Positions 18,232-26,627 of a stretch of 64,000 bases of DNA are shown here, in pieces. Under the pieces are notes generated by a model. The model was not told where the DNA came from. It saw only the letters and a program-made list of their open reading frames with translations, and did no database searches. Where the stretch lies: assembly GCA_026400835.1 (NCBI GenBank), contig JAPLOA010000078.1, positions 25,205-89,204 on the forward strand. The letters are read 5' to 3'. Each line of letters opens with the position of its first letter. Positions within the stretch are counted from its first letter, which is position 1. This DNA is from Planctomycetales bacterium (GTDB taxonomy: Bacteria > Planctomycetota > Planctomycetia > Planctomycetales > Planctomycetaceae). The position numbers and the translations under genes were made by a program.

Positions 18232-19598
18232 TACCCGCGTCCCAAACGGAGTCGGCAGAATCCATAGACCGTCATCTTCAGCAACAGCCAGCCATCCCGA
18301 AAGCGGGAGATGTTTGTCGTGCCATAGGTTCGCTCACGATATCGAATCGGCAAATCCACGATTCCTAACGCCAGCTCAGATGCGGCAAAGAGAAGTTCAA
18401 AATCTCCGAACGGATCAAACTCCCCAAAGATTGCTCGCCATTGAACAAGACGTTCGTAGTCTCGTCGAGCCAGCAATTTGGTCCCGCAAAGGCTATCTCC
18501 GACACGAATTCCCAGCACGTAACTGAGTGCTTTGGCAAAGAACTTGTTGCCCAGTAAATTCAGATGCCGCATCGCCGCATCTTCCATGGGATACACCAGC
18601 CGATTCCCGTTGATAAAGGCGCCGTGACCCTGCCGCCACGCATCATAAAACCGCGGCAGCAACTCTGGAGGCATCGTCAGATCCGCGTCCAGAATCGTCA
18701 GCAAATCGCCGGTCGCTTTCGCAAAGCCAACACGCACCGCATCGTTCTTTCCTCGTCCCAACTGCTGATACGACGAGAGTTTCCAGCGGTGTCCATATAC
18801 TTTGACGAGTCGTTGAATCTCTTCCCATGTGCCATCCGTCGAGTTCCCTTCGACAAAAATGATTTCCACATTCGATGTGGCAAACGTCGGCATTCTTTGC
18901 AACGCGGCTTCCAGATTGCCTCGTTCATTTCGAGCCGGAATGACGATCGACAGCGATGGTGCTGTCTGCGGCAATTGCACAGCTCTGACAACGACCAGCC
19001 ATGCCATCGCAAATCGATTGATCAATGGAATGGCAGGCAGCACAGAATTCAGAATCCAACTGATCAACGGGATCCAGAATGGTATGAAGATCGCCGGACG
19101 AACTCGTACCGCTTCCAAACCGGAAAGCTTCAGCATCGAGTTCAGTTCTGTTTCCGTAACGAACGTCGACGGCAGAACACCTTTGCGAATGCCCAGCCAG
19201 TTTGCCAGACGGAAAAGTGCATGGGCATACGGAGTGTACAAGACGGCAAAAAGGCGACTGCCTCCGGACATTTTCGCTCGAACCTGCTGCAACATCTCCT
19301 GAATATCGCTGGAGGCATTGAAATTTCCATTCAGCAGCAAGCCGGTGCGATCAGCTGCTTCCGCTGGCAACTCCAGTTCGTCGATCGTCCTGGCAACCGA
19401 CTTGTCATGGCAGTCTACAGACTCCAGCAAGAGTCCGTCTTCATGCTCCAGCGGAGCAACCTGAATCAGCCGATCGCAAAATCTGGCCGTCGCGGATATT
19501 TCAGCCCCCAGCAGACGATAGACGTAGCGTCGCATTGACGATCGTTGAGTTACCGGCTCATCGGAACCTGGCGGATGAAACAGATTCTGGTCTGACAA
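18231..19598 (-). CDS. family 2 glycosyltransferase with a methyltransferase-like N-terminal region
   Basis: A 455-residue protein. Residues 210-440 form a GT-A domain of the dolichol-phosphate mannosyltransferase type: LSIVIPARNERGNLE, EIIFVEGNSTDGTW, and the metal motif D304-A-D306 in TILDADLTMP. Residues about 40-170 look like a worn methyltransferase C-terminal half (NGNFNASSDIQEMLQQV, GGSRLFAVLYTPY, ELNSMLKLSGLEAVRVRP) without the SAM-binding glycine motif. A hydrophobic segment at 170-205 joins the two and may sit on the membrane. It is followed at once by a complete methyltransferase gene. The sugar and lipid partners are unknown. Confidence 0.87.
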   Translation of the reverse strand: MSDQNLFHPPGSDEPVTQRSSMRRYVYRLLGAEISATARFCDRLIQVAPLEHEDGLLLESVDCHDKSVARTIDELELPAEAADRTGLLLNGNFNASSDIQEMLQQVRAKMSGGSRLFAVLYTPYAHALFRLANWLGIRKGVLPSTFVTETELNSMLKLSGLEAVRVRPAIFIPFWIPLISWILNSVLPAIPLINRFAMAWLVVVRAVQLPQTAPSLSIVIPARNERGNLEAALQRMPTFATSNVEIIFVEGNSTDGTWEEIQRLVKVYGHRWKLSSYQQLGRGKNDAVRVGFAKATGDLLTILDADLTMPPELLPRFYDAWRQGHGAFINGNRLVYPMEDAAMRHLNLLGNKFFAKALSYVLGIRVGDSLCGTKLLARRDYERLVQWRAIFGEFDPFGDFELLFAASELALGIVDLPIRYRERTYGTTNISRFRDGWLLLKMTVYGFCRLRLGRG

Positions 19599-19685
19599 TC
19601 GATCGCCCCTCTTGCCGGCTGCTCAATTCTTTTCTTCGGTCAGCAGGGTCAAAACGCGTTGTCGCTTCATTGGACTTCTGATCTG

Positions 19686-20867
19686 TCAAAGCGTCAGGCC
19701 GATCCGGTGCTGACTGAGTTGTTCGCTGCCAGTGCTGTTAATCAAATAATTGTGTTCGAAACGCATTCCGCCCTGACCTTCAATGTAGCAGCCAGGCTCC
19801 AGCGTGATCACGTCTCCTTCAATAAGAACATCGTCGCTTTCCGAAACCAGTACCGGTGGTTCCGGATGTTCCAGCCCCAAACCATGTCCTGCATGATGAG
19901 CCAGCGGCCCAAAACCTCGAGATTCCAGCACTGCAGACGCAGCTTTCCAGATTTCTCGGCCCGCGGCCCCTGGCTTTAGAATGGCCGCGGCCGCACTCAA
20001 AGCATCCCGACAGGCTTCGAACTGTGCGACAATCTTGTCGGACGGAGCTCCCACAGAAATCGTATTTGTGAAGTCGCTGCGGTAGCCGTGGATGATAACG
20101 CTGTAGTCCAGAATAAAGAGATCTCCGTTCTGCAGGCGATAGTGAGTTGGCTGCCCGCCGGCTTTATGCAGAGTCGCGTTGGTGGCTCGAAAATCCCCGT
20201 ACACAACACATGGAACACCGGCCGCTTCCTGTGCGGCACGCTGTACCTCAAGATAAATTTCGAACTCAGAAATCCCCGGACGAATGACATCAAACGCTCG
20301 ATGATGCCCCGCTTCACCAGCTCGCATGCAGGTCTTCAGCAACTCCACTTCGTCAGCATGCTTTGAACGACGCAATGACCGAATGATTGTTCCCAGAGTC
20401 GTCGGTGTCTCCGAGTCATCTTCTGCAAACTGCCACGCAGCATTCTCGGAGACCATCGCAGCCGTCATTTCGGACAGACCTTCGGGTTCGATCAGTCCTG
20501 TCTCGCCACCCCAGATCTTTTCCACTTCGCTGAGTGACAAACAGAGAGCATCGTCACGATTGGTGACAGACTTTTTATGCGTGTACCAGGCTGTGATGAC
20601 TTCCTGATCAACGAAGTACGGAACAATCGCCGATCGTTTGCCAAAGTTGTCAGCCAGCAGGATGGCTTTGCCATCGCGAGTCATCAATACCAGAGCCTTC
20701 TGGTCAGCCGAAAACGAAATCGGATTGATGCGGAAATTGGTGAAGTACTGCACATGCCGCTGATCACCAATCAGCACCCACGAGATCTCTTCCGGCAGCC
20801 GCTCCCAAAGTCTCGTCCGACGTTCTCGACAACCCTCATTCGTCAACATAGTCCGTACCAATCTCAT
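19686..20867 (-). CDS. M24 family aminopeptidase P-like metallopeptidase
   Basis: A protein of about 393 residues with a creatinase-type N-terminal domain (YFTNFRINPISFSADQ) and a pita-bread M24 domain. Metal ligands appear in order: Asp in LFILDYSVIIHGYRSDF (two Asp), His in AHHAGHGLGLEHPEPP, Glu in TLEPGCYI and Glu in MRFEHNYLI. It should cleave Xaa-Pro bonds or a related substrate in the cytoplasm; no signal peptide is seen. The frame opens with TTG at 20873; ATG codons at 20867 and 20849 are the realistic starts and neither has a decisive ribosome site. Confidence 0.9.
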   Translation of the reverse strand: MRLVRTMLTNEGCRERRTRLWERLPEEISWVLIGDQRHVQYFTNFRINPISFSADQKALVLMTRDGKAILLADNFGKRSAIVPYFVDQEVITAWYTHKKSVTNRDDALCLSLSEVEKIWGGETGLIEPEGLSEMTAAMVSENAAWQFAEDDSETPTTLGTIIRSLRRSKHADEVELLKTCMRAGEAGHHRAFDVIRPGISEFEIYLEVQRAAQEAAGVPCVVYGDFRATNATLHKAGGQPTHYRLQNGDLFILDYSVIIHGYRSDFTNTISVGAPSDKIVAQFEACRDALSAAAAILKPGAAGREIWKAASAVLESRGFGPLAHHAGHGLGLEHPEPPVLVSESDDVLIEGDVITLEPGCYIEGQGGMRFEHNYLINSTGSEQLSQHRIGLTL

Positions 20868-20947
20868 TCCCAAAAGGCGAGCGGCAGGGCATCAGCCCTC
20901 CGATTCCAAGCGCCAACTACTGCACTGCAAATCTGCACAACTGAATT

Positions 20948-21241
20948 TCATTTTAATCGATGAGGATCCTGTCGCGGATCGTGCGGCCTTTTTGAACTAG
21001 CCATCGCACGATCGATCGCCTTTCCAAGTTTTGCAGGTTCTGCAACGTAGAACTCCGCATAACCACAGCCTTCACAGACCCACGCTCGAATCTTGCTGGT
21101 GACCATCCCAGGAAAGAACACGGTGCCAGGAGTCGAATTCACAGCCACTTGGCTGTCGACGGCGCCATGGAACGGATCCTTGAGACTGATATTCGCAAGA
21201 ATACGGGATGCCTGGCACTTGGGACAGACTCCGGATTTCAT
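20948..21241 (-). CDS. small zinc-ribbon protein, unknown function
   Basis: A 97-residue protein with C-P-K-C near its N-terminus and C-E-G-C about 60 residues later, a zinc-ribbon arrangement. The middle is beta-like (STPGTVFFPGMVTSKIRAWV) and the tail is basic. The frame can be opened from a GTG at 21262, but ATG at 21241 has AGGTGGAG six bases upstream and is chosen. It lies 53 bases downstream of trxB on the same strand. Related small proteins usually read as nucleic-acid or metal-binding, but no function is claimed. Confidence 0.75.
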   Translation of the reverse strand: MKSGVCPKCQASRILANISLKDPFHGAVDSQVAVNSTPGTVFFPGMVTSKIRAWVCEGCGYAEFYVAEPAKLGKAIDRAMASSKRPHDPRQDPHRLK

Positions 21242-21294
21242 CGTTGTCTCCACCTCGGCCACGTTGTCTCTGCCAGGCGTATCGAACGGGCAAC

Positions 21295-22347
21295 CTATTC
21301 AATCCCCTGCGCCGCAAGCCATCGCTCGGCATCCAGGGCCGCCATGCAGCCAGTTCCCGCAGCAGTGATCGCCTGACGGAAATAATCATCCGCCACATCA
21401 CCCGCCGCGAAGATGCCGTCCACGCTGGTGTAAGTTCGTTGAGGAGTCGTCCAGACCACGTAGCCCTTTTCGTTGGTCTTCAACTGGCCCTTCAGGAAGT
21501 CTGTATTGGGCGTATGACCAATCGCACAGAAGTAACCCACAGCATCAAGTTCTTCTGTTTTCGAAGGATGGGTTGTGCTGCGAATACGAACTCCGGTGAC
21601 TCCACTCTTTTCGTCACCGAGCACTTCGTCGATGTTCGAATTCCACTTCACCTGAATCTTGTGATTGCTTAACGCTCGCTCAGCCATGATGCGACTGGCC
21701 CGAAACGAATCACGCCGATGGATGATGTAAACGACAGACGCAAACTTCGTCAGATAGGTCGCTTCTTCCATCGCGCTGTCGCCGCCGCCGACAACGACGA
21801 CTGGTTTGTTACGAAATCGAGGCAACGCGCCGTCGCAGACGGCACAGGCCGAGACGCCCATGTTCTTGAACTTGTCTTCAGATGGCAGACCCAAATAGTT
21901 GGCTCGAGCGCCGGTAGCGATGATAATTGCGTGAGACGTGAACTCTTCGCCGCCCAGAGTTTTCAGTTTGAAGGGTCGCTGCGTCGTGTCGATATCGACA
22001 ATGTCGTCAGTGACAATTCGAGTCCCAAAGTTGGCCGCCTGCTGTCGCATCAGTTCCATCAGCTCCGGACCACTGACGCCGTGCTTACCATGGGGAGCCA
22101 TGTAGCGACGCTTGTCGTCCTGGATCGATGTGTCCAGATAGGTTGTCATGTCACCGGCTGGAAAACCAGGGAAGTTCTCGACTTCAGTCGTCAGCGATAG
22201 CTGCCCCAGCGGCAGAGTCCCCATCTGACGGTTTTCCTCGTTGAAGGCACCCTCGTAAACAACCGGATTCATCTCCGCTCGGGCGGCATAAATGGCGGCT
22301 GTCCAGCCAGCAGGACCAGAACCGATGATGGTGACCTTTTCAGTCAT
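21295..22347 (-). CDS. trxB: thioredoxin reductase
   Basis: A 350-residue NADPH:thioredoxin reductase. It has the FAD motif [20 protein letters not shown], the redox CxxC as C-A-V-C in [13 protein letters not shown], the NADPH motif [14 protein letters not shown] and the C-terminal [23 protein letters not shown]. Compared with E. coli TrxB it is longer because of two insertions early on: about 10 residues around [11 protein letters not shown], and about 25 residues around [18 protein letters not shown], just before the GPELMELM helix. All catalytic parts are intact. The start ATG at 22347 (MTEKVTII) is chosen over a longer frame because it sits right before the FAD strand. Confidence 0.95.
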   Translation of the reverse strand: MTEKVTIIGSGPAGWTAAIYAARAEMNPVVYEGAFNEENRQMGTLPLGQLSLTTEVENFPGFPAGDMTTYLDTSIQDDKRRYMAPHGKHGVSGPELMELMRQQAANFGTRIVTDDIVDIDTTQRPFKLKTLGGEEFTSHAIIIATGARANYLGLPSEDKFKNMGVSACAVCDGALPRFRNKPVVVVGGGDSAMEEATYLTKFASVVYIIHRRDSFRASRIMAERALSNHKIQVKWNSNIDEVLGDEKSGVTGVRIRSTTHPSKTEELDAVGYFCAIGHTPNTDFLKGQLKTNEKGYVVWTTPQRTYTSVDGIFAAGDVADDYFRQAITAAGTGCMAALDAERWLAAQGIE

Positions 22348-22536
22348 GTCACTAACCTGTCTTAACGTTTTCTGCGTATTTCGCGGGTTGATGCCTAATC
22401 GGACTCCGTCGCCGAGCAAGTCAATACGCGGACACTAACCGACCGGAACGCATCCGACAACGATCGGCCGTTTCTCCTTCGGAATTCATAAGACTGGAAA
22501 TCACCGGAGTTCCATCAGGAATCTGGTAAGAGAATC

Positions 22537-23874
22537 CTACGACGGAAAGCACTTGCCGAAACGAACCAGCCACAGAGGAGACCCGAGCAGGCGAATGCGA
22601 AGCGTCACAAGAGCCCAGGCCAGGTTCACTTCGCGGGACAGGAATTTGAGCCACGTCTTTCCGTCGGCGGTGATCCGCAGATTGGCTTTGCCGCAGTGAC
22701 CGTCTTCGACCAGTAGTTTCTGATCGCGGATGGTTACTGTTGCCATTCGCTTTTCAGATCCAGTGAATGTGAAGTGATAGACAGCATCCAGCCCTTTGGA
22801 CTGTCCCGGCTGAAATTGCAGTGACATGTATTTCAGAAAACTGTCGATCGATTGCACGTTGAGGTTTCCTCGCACAGGCCGCAGCGTCTTATGAGGAAAT
22901 CGAAGTTGAACATGTTCGGCCGCATCAGATCCCGGGATAGCGTAGACGATTTCCTCCTTGTCCTGCAGAGGTCTCAGCGTTTCCTCGGTAAACTGCTTTC
23001 GATTCTCCAGCCACGGCGCAATCACGTCTTCGCCAGCCGGACACACGGCCAGACAATAAGCCGCTTTGTAATTCGCGCCGAATGATAAGCTTTGCCACAT
23101 TGATGCGGATTCAGAATCGGAGACTTTCGCTCGCAGTTCATTGCGACTGCTGCTGGACGCAATCTGCTCCGTCAGATCTCCAAAGCCACCCATGAACTCA
23201 CGATAGTTGTGAGTGTAACAGGCACTGAAATTGAAATCGCCATTGGTGGCGATGGCTCCGACAGGACAGGCTGCCACGCACAGGCGACATTCCAGACAAG
23301 GGTTGTAGTCAATGGATTTCGATTCTTCGGCAACAGCTTCACCGATCAGAATTGTCCCCAGCAAAATGAAGTTGCCAAACTTCGGATGAATCACGTTGCG
23401 ATGAATTCCCATCTGTCCCAGCCCCGCCGCTACAGCGACCGGCTTATGTGACACCACCCAGATTTTGCCAGGAAAGTTGTCCATTTCCATCGGAAAGCCC
23501 ATCGATGGATTCACGGCTTTGATGCCTCGAGCCTCCAGCTCCGTCACAACTTTCCGCGCGACATCGTTGACGTGGTCACCAGCGTGATGAAACTCCAGGT
23601 TCGCCACTGATCGTGCGGAGCTGCGAATCGGTTCGCGATTCATTTTGCACACAAATGCCAGCAAGGTTTTTGTCCATGGAGCGAAACTCATAATGTCCGC
23701 TCGCTGGTCGTCGAGCTCAGGACGATCAATCGAAACCAGCCCTGCGTCATCAGCGCCACAGTCGAGACACAATTTCCGAAGTGCTTCTGAAGTGAGCGAC
23801 ACCGACGAACACACTTTCGCAGCGCCTCGAACTTTGATCACCGTCGGATGTTCATCGATTCGCCCCATGAGCAT
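22537..23874 (-). CDS. QueG-like 4Fe-4S protein with C-terminal SCP2-like domain
   Basis: A 445-residue protein. Its front resembles epoxyqueuosine-reductase-type (QueG-like) corrinoid/iron-sulfur proteins, with a ferredoxin stretch CLECRLCVAACPVGAI (CxxCxxCxxxCP) and a second set further on (Cys in FSACYTHNY, then AYCLAVCPAGED). The last 110 residues (LDAVYHFTFTGSEKRMATVTIRDQ, shown in part: AVYHFTFTGSEKRMATV; ADGKTWLKFLSREVNLAWAL) look like an SCP2/sterol-carrier-type domain, absent from QueG. The frame opens far upstream, but ATG at 23874 follows GGGGGG (ribosome site) and lies beyond the operator palindromes. It is divergent from the HxlR regulator, which probably controls it. Substrate is unknown; a lipid or hydrophobic one is suggested by the SCP2 part. 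Confidence 0.82.
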   Translation of the reverse strand: MLMGRIDEHPTVIKVRGAAKVCSSVSLTSEALRKLCLDCGADDAGLVSIDRPELDDQRADIMSFAPWTKTLLAFVCKMNREPIRSSARSVANLEFHHAGDHVNDVARKVVTELEARGIKAVNPSMGFPMEMDNFPGKIWVVSHKPVAVAAGLGQMGIHRNVIHPKFGNFILLGTILIGEAVAEESKSIDYNPCLECRLCVAACPVGAIATNGDFNFSACYTHNYREFMGGFGDLTEQIASSSSRNELRAKVSDSESASMWQSLSFGANYKAAYCLAVCPAGEDVIAPWLENRKQFTEETLRPLQDKEEIVYAIPGSDAAEHVQLRFPHKTLRPVRGNLNVQSIDSFLKYMSLQFQPGQSKGLDAVYHFTFTGSEKRMATVTIRDQKLLVEDGHCGKANLRITADGKTWLKFLSREVNLAWALVTLRIRLLGSPLWLVRFGKCFPS

Positions 23875-23914
23875 GCCCCCCCTTTCATCATTTACCGAAA
23901 CCGCTACCCGATCA

Positions 23915-23955
23915 CTTGCAAAATGCAAGCAATCAAAACACTTGCATTCTGCAAG
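23915..23955. promoter_or_regulatory. twin palindromes, probable HxlR operator
   Basis: Two perfect 6+3+6 palindromes, CTTGCA-AAA-TGCAAG at 23915-23929 and CTTGCA-TTC-TGCAAG at 23941-23955, have centres 26 bases apart. They lie in the 191-base gap between the divergent QueG-like/SCP2 gene and the HxlR gene. HxlR-family dimers bind such inverted repeats next to their own genes, so these are the best operator candidates in the window. Confidence 0.75.
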
Positions 23956-24065
23956 CATCGCAGGTATTGTCAAGCGATGTGTGCAGGCAATTGCCAGACT
24001 CGTGAGCATTAAGGATCCCGACAGGCGCCCAAAACATTCACCATCTCCGGCGAAAGCTGAGTCCC

Positions 24066-24404
24066 ATGAAACATATTCGCTCCTGTTGCCCGGTGGCCTG
24101 CACGCTGGACCTGATCGGCGACAAGTGGACGCTGCTGGTTGTCCGCGACCTGCTGCTGGGACGATCTCATTTTCGTGAGTTCTCATCGTCCCCGGAGCGC
24201 ATTGCGACCAACATCCTGACAGATCGACTTACGCGACTTGTCGAAGCGGAACTGGTCGAAAAATTCCCATCGCCCGAGCAACCAGGAAGAGACGCTTATC
24301 GTCTCACAGAAAAAGGCACAACCCTTGGGCCGGTCGTGCAGTCCCTCAGGAAGTGGGGCCTGGAACACATCGAAGGCACGGCGGCTCGCTTGAAGCCCAA
24401 ATGA
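24066..24404 (+). CDS. HxlR-family transcriptional regulator
   Basis: A 112-residue winged-helix regulator: CTLDLIGDKWTLLVVRDLLLG, FREFSSSPERIATNILTDRL and the wing YRLTEKGTTLGPVV, the usual HxlR signature. Cys7 and Cys8 (SCCPVACTL) lie just before helix 1, where redox-sensing members such as YodB/HypR keep their reactive cysteine, so thiol or electrophile sensing is plausible. It is divergent from the QueG-like/SCP2 gene, with paired palindromes between them, and probably regulates itself and that gene. The start ATG at 24066 fits the family's N-terminus. Confidence 0.92.
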   Translation: MKHIRSCCPVACTLDLIGDKWTLLVVRDLLLGRSHFREFSSSPERIATNILTDRLTRLVEAELVEKFPSPEQPGRDAYRLTEKGTTLGPVVQSLRKWGLEHIEGTAARLKPK

Positions 24405-24619
24405 TCATGGGCGTTCGACGCTGAGATGTTGCCAATCAGCGTACCCGTAGGTCACATCATCAAAAGCAACATCTCAGAAACACGCTTGGGCCTGAAAAGA
24501 AGCAAGCCCACCCAATCCATCTCACGGATCGCATTGAGCAGAACGGTGGCCGCAGCCATCGTGTACCGGCTGGCTCAGGCGGGAAAACCTGTATGCGAAT
24601 GGAGTGAAAAAAGCACGCA

Positions 24620-25834
24620 CTAGACTGGCATACTGCCGGGCTGATGACCCTCGGCCAATGCGAGGCGACGAAGCCAGCGGTAGTGCGACGCAAGTCCGGA
24701 CATAAAGCTCTGATGCACATTGTAGCGAATCCCAAACTCCTGACATGTTTCGCGAACCAGAGGACTGAGGGCTCGATAATGAATGTGGCAGACCTGCGGA
24801 AACAGATGATGCTCAATCTGGTAATTCAAACCACCAACAAACCATGACAGCAGCAGGTTGTTCGGGGCGAAGTCGACAGTCGTTTCAATCTGATGGATTG
24901 CGAACGACGACACCATTCGCCCCGTGTCAGATTCCGGCATCGGGAAGGCGGCTTCCTCAACGCAGTGAGCCATCTGAAAAACAATACTCAGCATAACACC
25001 CTGAAAGAACGACACACCCATATAAACTGCCAGAACCTGCCACCACGGATGCAGCATCATCGGGACGACGAAACCCATCACGATAAAGAACACTTTGCCA
25101 ATGAGGAAGATTGCCAGTTCCTGACCTTTGGGGCGCACGACTGAATGCACTCCGATCCGGCCACGCAGGAGATCGCGAAAGTCATCGTAGAACTGCCATT
25201 TGATAGCGATGAAGCCGTACAAGAACCAGAGATAGAAATGCTGCAGCCGATGAAAGCTAAGATACTTCTGGTGTGGCGACAGTCGGCCCAGAATCCCAAG
25301 CTCGATGTCATCATCATGTCCCGTGATATTGGGATAAGTATGATGAATGACGTTGTGTTTTCGAGCCCAGTAGTAAGAACTACCACCCAGCATGTCCAGC
25401 GACCAGGCGGCCATCCGGTTGATGATGGAAAATCGCGAGTATCCTCGGTGGCTACCGTCATGCTGGATACTGAATCCGATAGCTGACATGGCCAAGCCCA
25501 GGGAAGCACACGCCGGTGCGACCGTCCACCAGGATACTGGCCCCACAACCAGGAACGCATAAGAAGCCGCAAACCAGGTGAGGATCACCGCGGTCTTGAC
25601 GTACATTTGCCAGCAGTCTCGGGGTGACTGATGGGTACTTTGAAAATACTGATCCACCCTTCGCTTGAGCGACAGAAAGAATTCATCATGCCGTTCAAAC
25701 TTGGGGATTGCGGTCGGTGAGGCCAACGGCGGGGTGCCATCAGCGTGCGATGCCTCAGAAGCCAGGAGCATAGTCTGCCTGTAATTCACTCGGAATGACT
25801 CGTGACGAGTAACAACGTTTTCTTCGGGCGGCAT
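24620..25834 (-). CDS. membrane fatty acid desaturase (front-end/acyl-lipid type)
   Basis: A protein of up to 404 residues with the three histidine boxes of membrane di-iron desaturases: HDGSH (SIQHDGSHRGYS), HNVIHH (RKHNVIHHTYPN) and QIEHH (LNYQIEHHLFP). The glutamine in the third box is typical of front-end and linoleoyl-CoA desaturase-like enzymes. Four membrane segments lie in two pairs around residues 65-105 and 205-255. No cytochrome b5 domain is fused, so an external electron donor is needed. Starts at 25834 or 25771 (MLLASEAS) are both possible; the latter has AGG six bases upstream. It would adjust membrane lipid unsaturation. Confidence 0.92.
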   Translation of the reverse strand: MPPEENVVTRHESFRVNYRQTMLLASEASHADGTPPLASPTAIPKFERHDEFFLSLKRRVDQYFQSTHQSPRDCWQMYVKTAVILTWFAASYAFLVVGPVSWWTVAPACASLGLAMSAIGFSIQHDGSHRGYSRFSIINRMAAWSLDMLGGSSYYWARKHNVIHHTYPNITGHDDDIELGILGRLSPHQKYLSFHRLQHFYLWFLYGFIAIKWQFYDDFRDLLRGRIGVHSVVRPKGQELAIFLIGKVFFIVMGFVVPMMLHPWWQVLAVYMGVSFFQGVMLSIVFQMAHCVEEAAFPMPESDTGRMVSSFAIHQIETTVDFAPNNLLLSWFVGGLNYQIEHHLFPQVCHIHYRALSPLVRETCQEFGIRYNVHQSFMSGLASHYRWLRRLALAEGHQPGSMPV

Positions 25835-26134
25835 AAAATTGATGCCCGGTTGTTCGCGGGATACATCACTCAGATCATTACCTCAGTCGTGGCCGCGCAC
25901 AATGTTACACTCTAGTCCTGTCGCGCGCTGATTGCCAGTGGCTGAAATAATTCCCGCTGGCAGAATATTAAGGCGATATGAAGAACCGTTTTGCGTTCTG
26001 CCAGGAACACTGCAGGAGCTCTCCAAAAAACGACTCAAGTGCTGTGTGAGTTGCGGTTGGGTCGAAGCCTGGAGGACAACAATCGCCCGTTTTGGCGACC
26101 TGATGCATCCTGACTCGCTGCGCAACTGTTCAAG
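25835..26134. other. intergenic stretch, nothing identified
   Basis: About 300 bases between the desaturase and Nudix genes, both on the minus strand. Frames on either strand here have no family likeness or ribosome sites. The desaturase promoter is expected here but no clear boxes stand out. Confidence 0.5.
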
Positions 26135-26530
26135 CTATTCGCTGAGCAACTGCACAAGGACCGCCTTGTTGGCCTCGGGGAATTCCAGAGTCGCCAGCTC
26201 CTCAAAAGTAACCCAGCGAAACGGAAAGGTCGCCGGGGCCTGATCCGGCAATCCGGGACTCAGGCCGCAACGCCAGAAATGCAACTCCACATCGCCGTGT
26301 GGGTACGTATGCTCAATGGTTGCCAGATGTTCTCGCGGAACAATTAACAAGCCGGTTTCTTCACGACATTCACGAACGGCACAGGAACGCGGTGTCTCAT
26401 CGGCTTCGCATTTTCCTCCCGGAAATTCCGAAAGGCCTGCCAGAGGAACACCGGCCGGTCGTATTCCGACAAGAATTCGACCGGCTGATTCAACGACCGC
26501 AATACCGATTCGCTTTCGAAGATTTGACAT
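26135..26530 (-). CDS. Nudix hydrolase (MutT-like)
   Basis: A 131-residue Nudix protein. The Nudix box is complete: GGKCEADETPRSCAVRECREE followed by TGL fits GX5EX7REUXEEXGU with all acidic metal ligands. The strand RIGIAVVESAGRILVGIRP and the later FRWVTFEELATLEFPEAN complete the fold, and the size matches MutT-type enzymes that sanitise oxidised nucleotides, though other nucleoside-diphosphate substrates are possible. A GTG at 26539 precedes the ATG at 26530; the ATG (MSNLRKRI) is preferred. It lies downstream of fabI on the same strand, behind a G/C hairpin. Confidence 0.9.
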   Translation of the reverse strand: MSNLRKRIGIAVVESAGRILVGIRPAGVPLAGLSEFPGGKCEADETPRSCAVRECREETGLLIVPREHLATIEHTYPHGDVELHFWRCGLSPGLPDQAPATFPFRWVTFEELATLEFPEANKAVLVQLLSE

Positions 26531-26555
26531 TTCACTCACTATGTTCGCATTCGCC

Positions 26556-26608
26556 CCCCCCCACCGATCTCAACGATCCCGCATGGCGGCGATTTCGGAG
26601 TGGGGGGG
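26556..26608. other. C-run/G-run inverted repeat between fabI and the Nudix gene
   Basis: CCCCCCCAC (26556-26564) and GTGGGGGGG (26600-26608) are exact reverse complements around a 35-base loop. The element lies just after the fabI stop. No T run follows on the minus strand, so it is not a standard terminator. The G run could also form a quadruplex with other G tracts only if more were present, which they are not. Confidence 0.5.
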
Positions 26609-26627
26609 ACGGAATCGGAAGCTGACT

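Noticed and set aside
18564..19538. Plus-strand frame of 324 residues opposite the glycosyltransferase
   Set aside because: Gln/Arg/His-rich shadow; the minus strand carries the DxD glycosyltransferase motifs.
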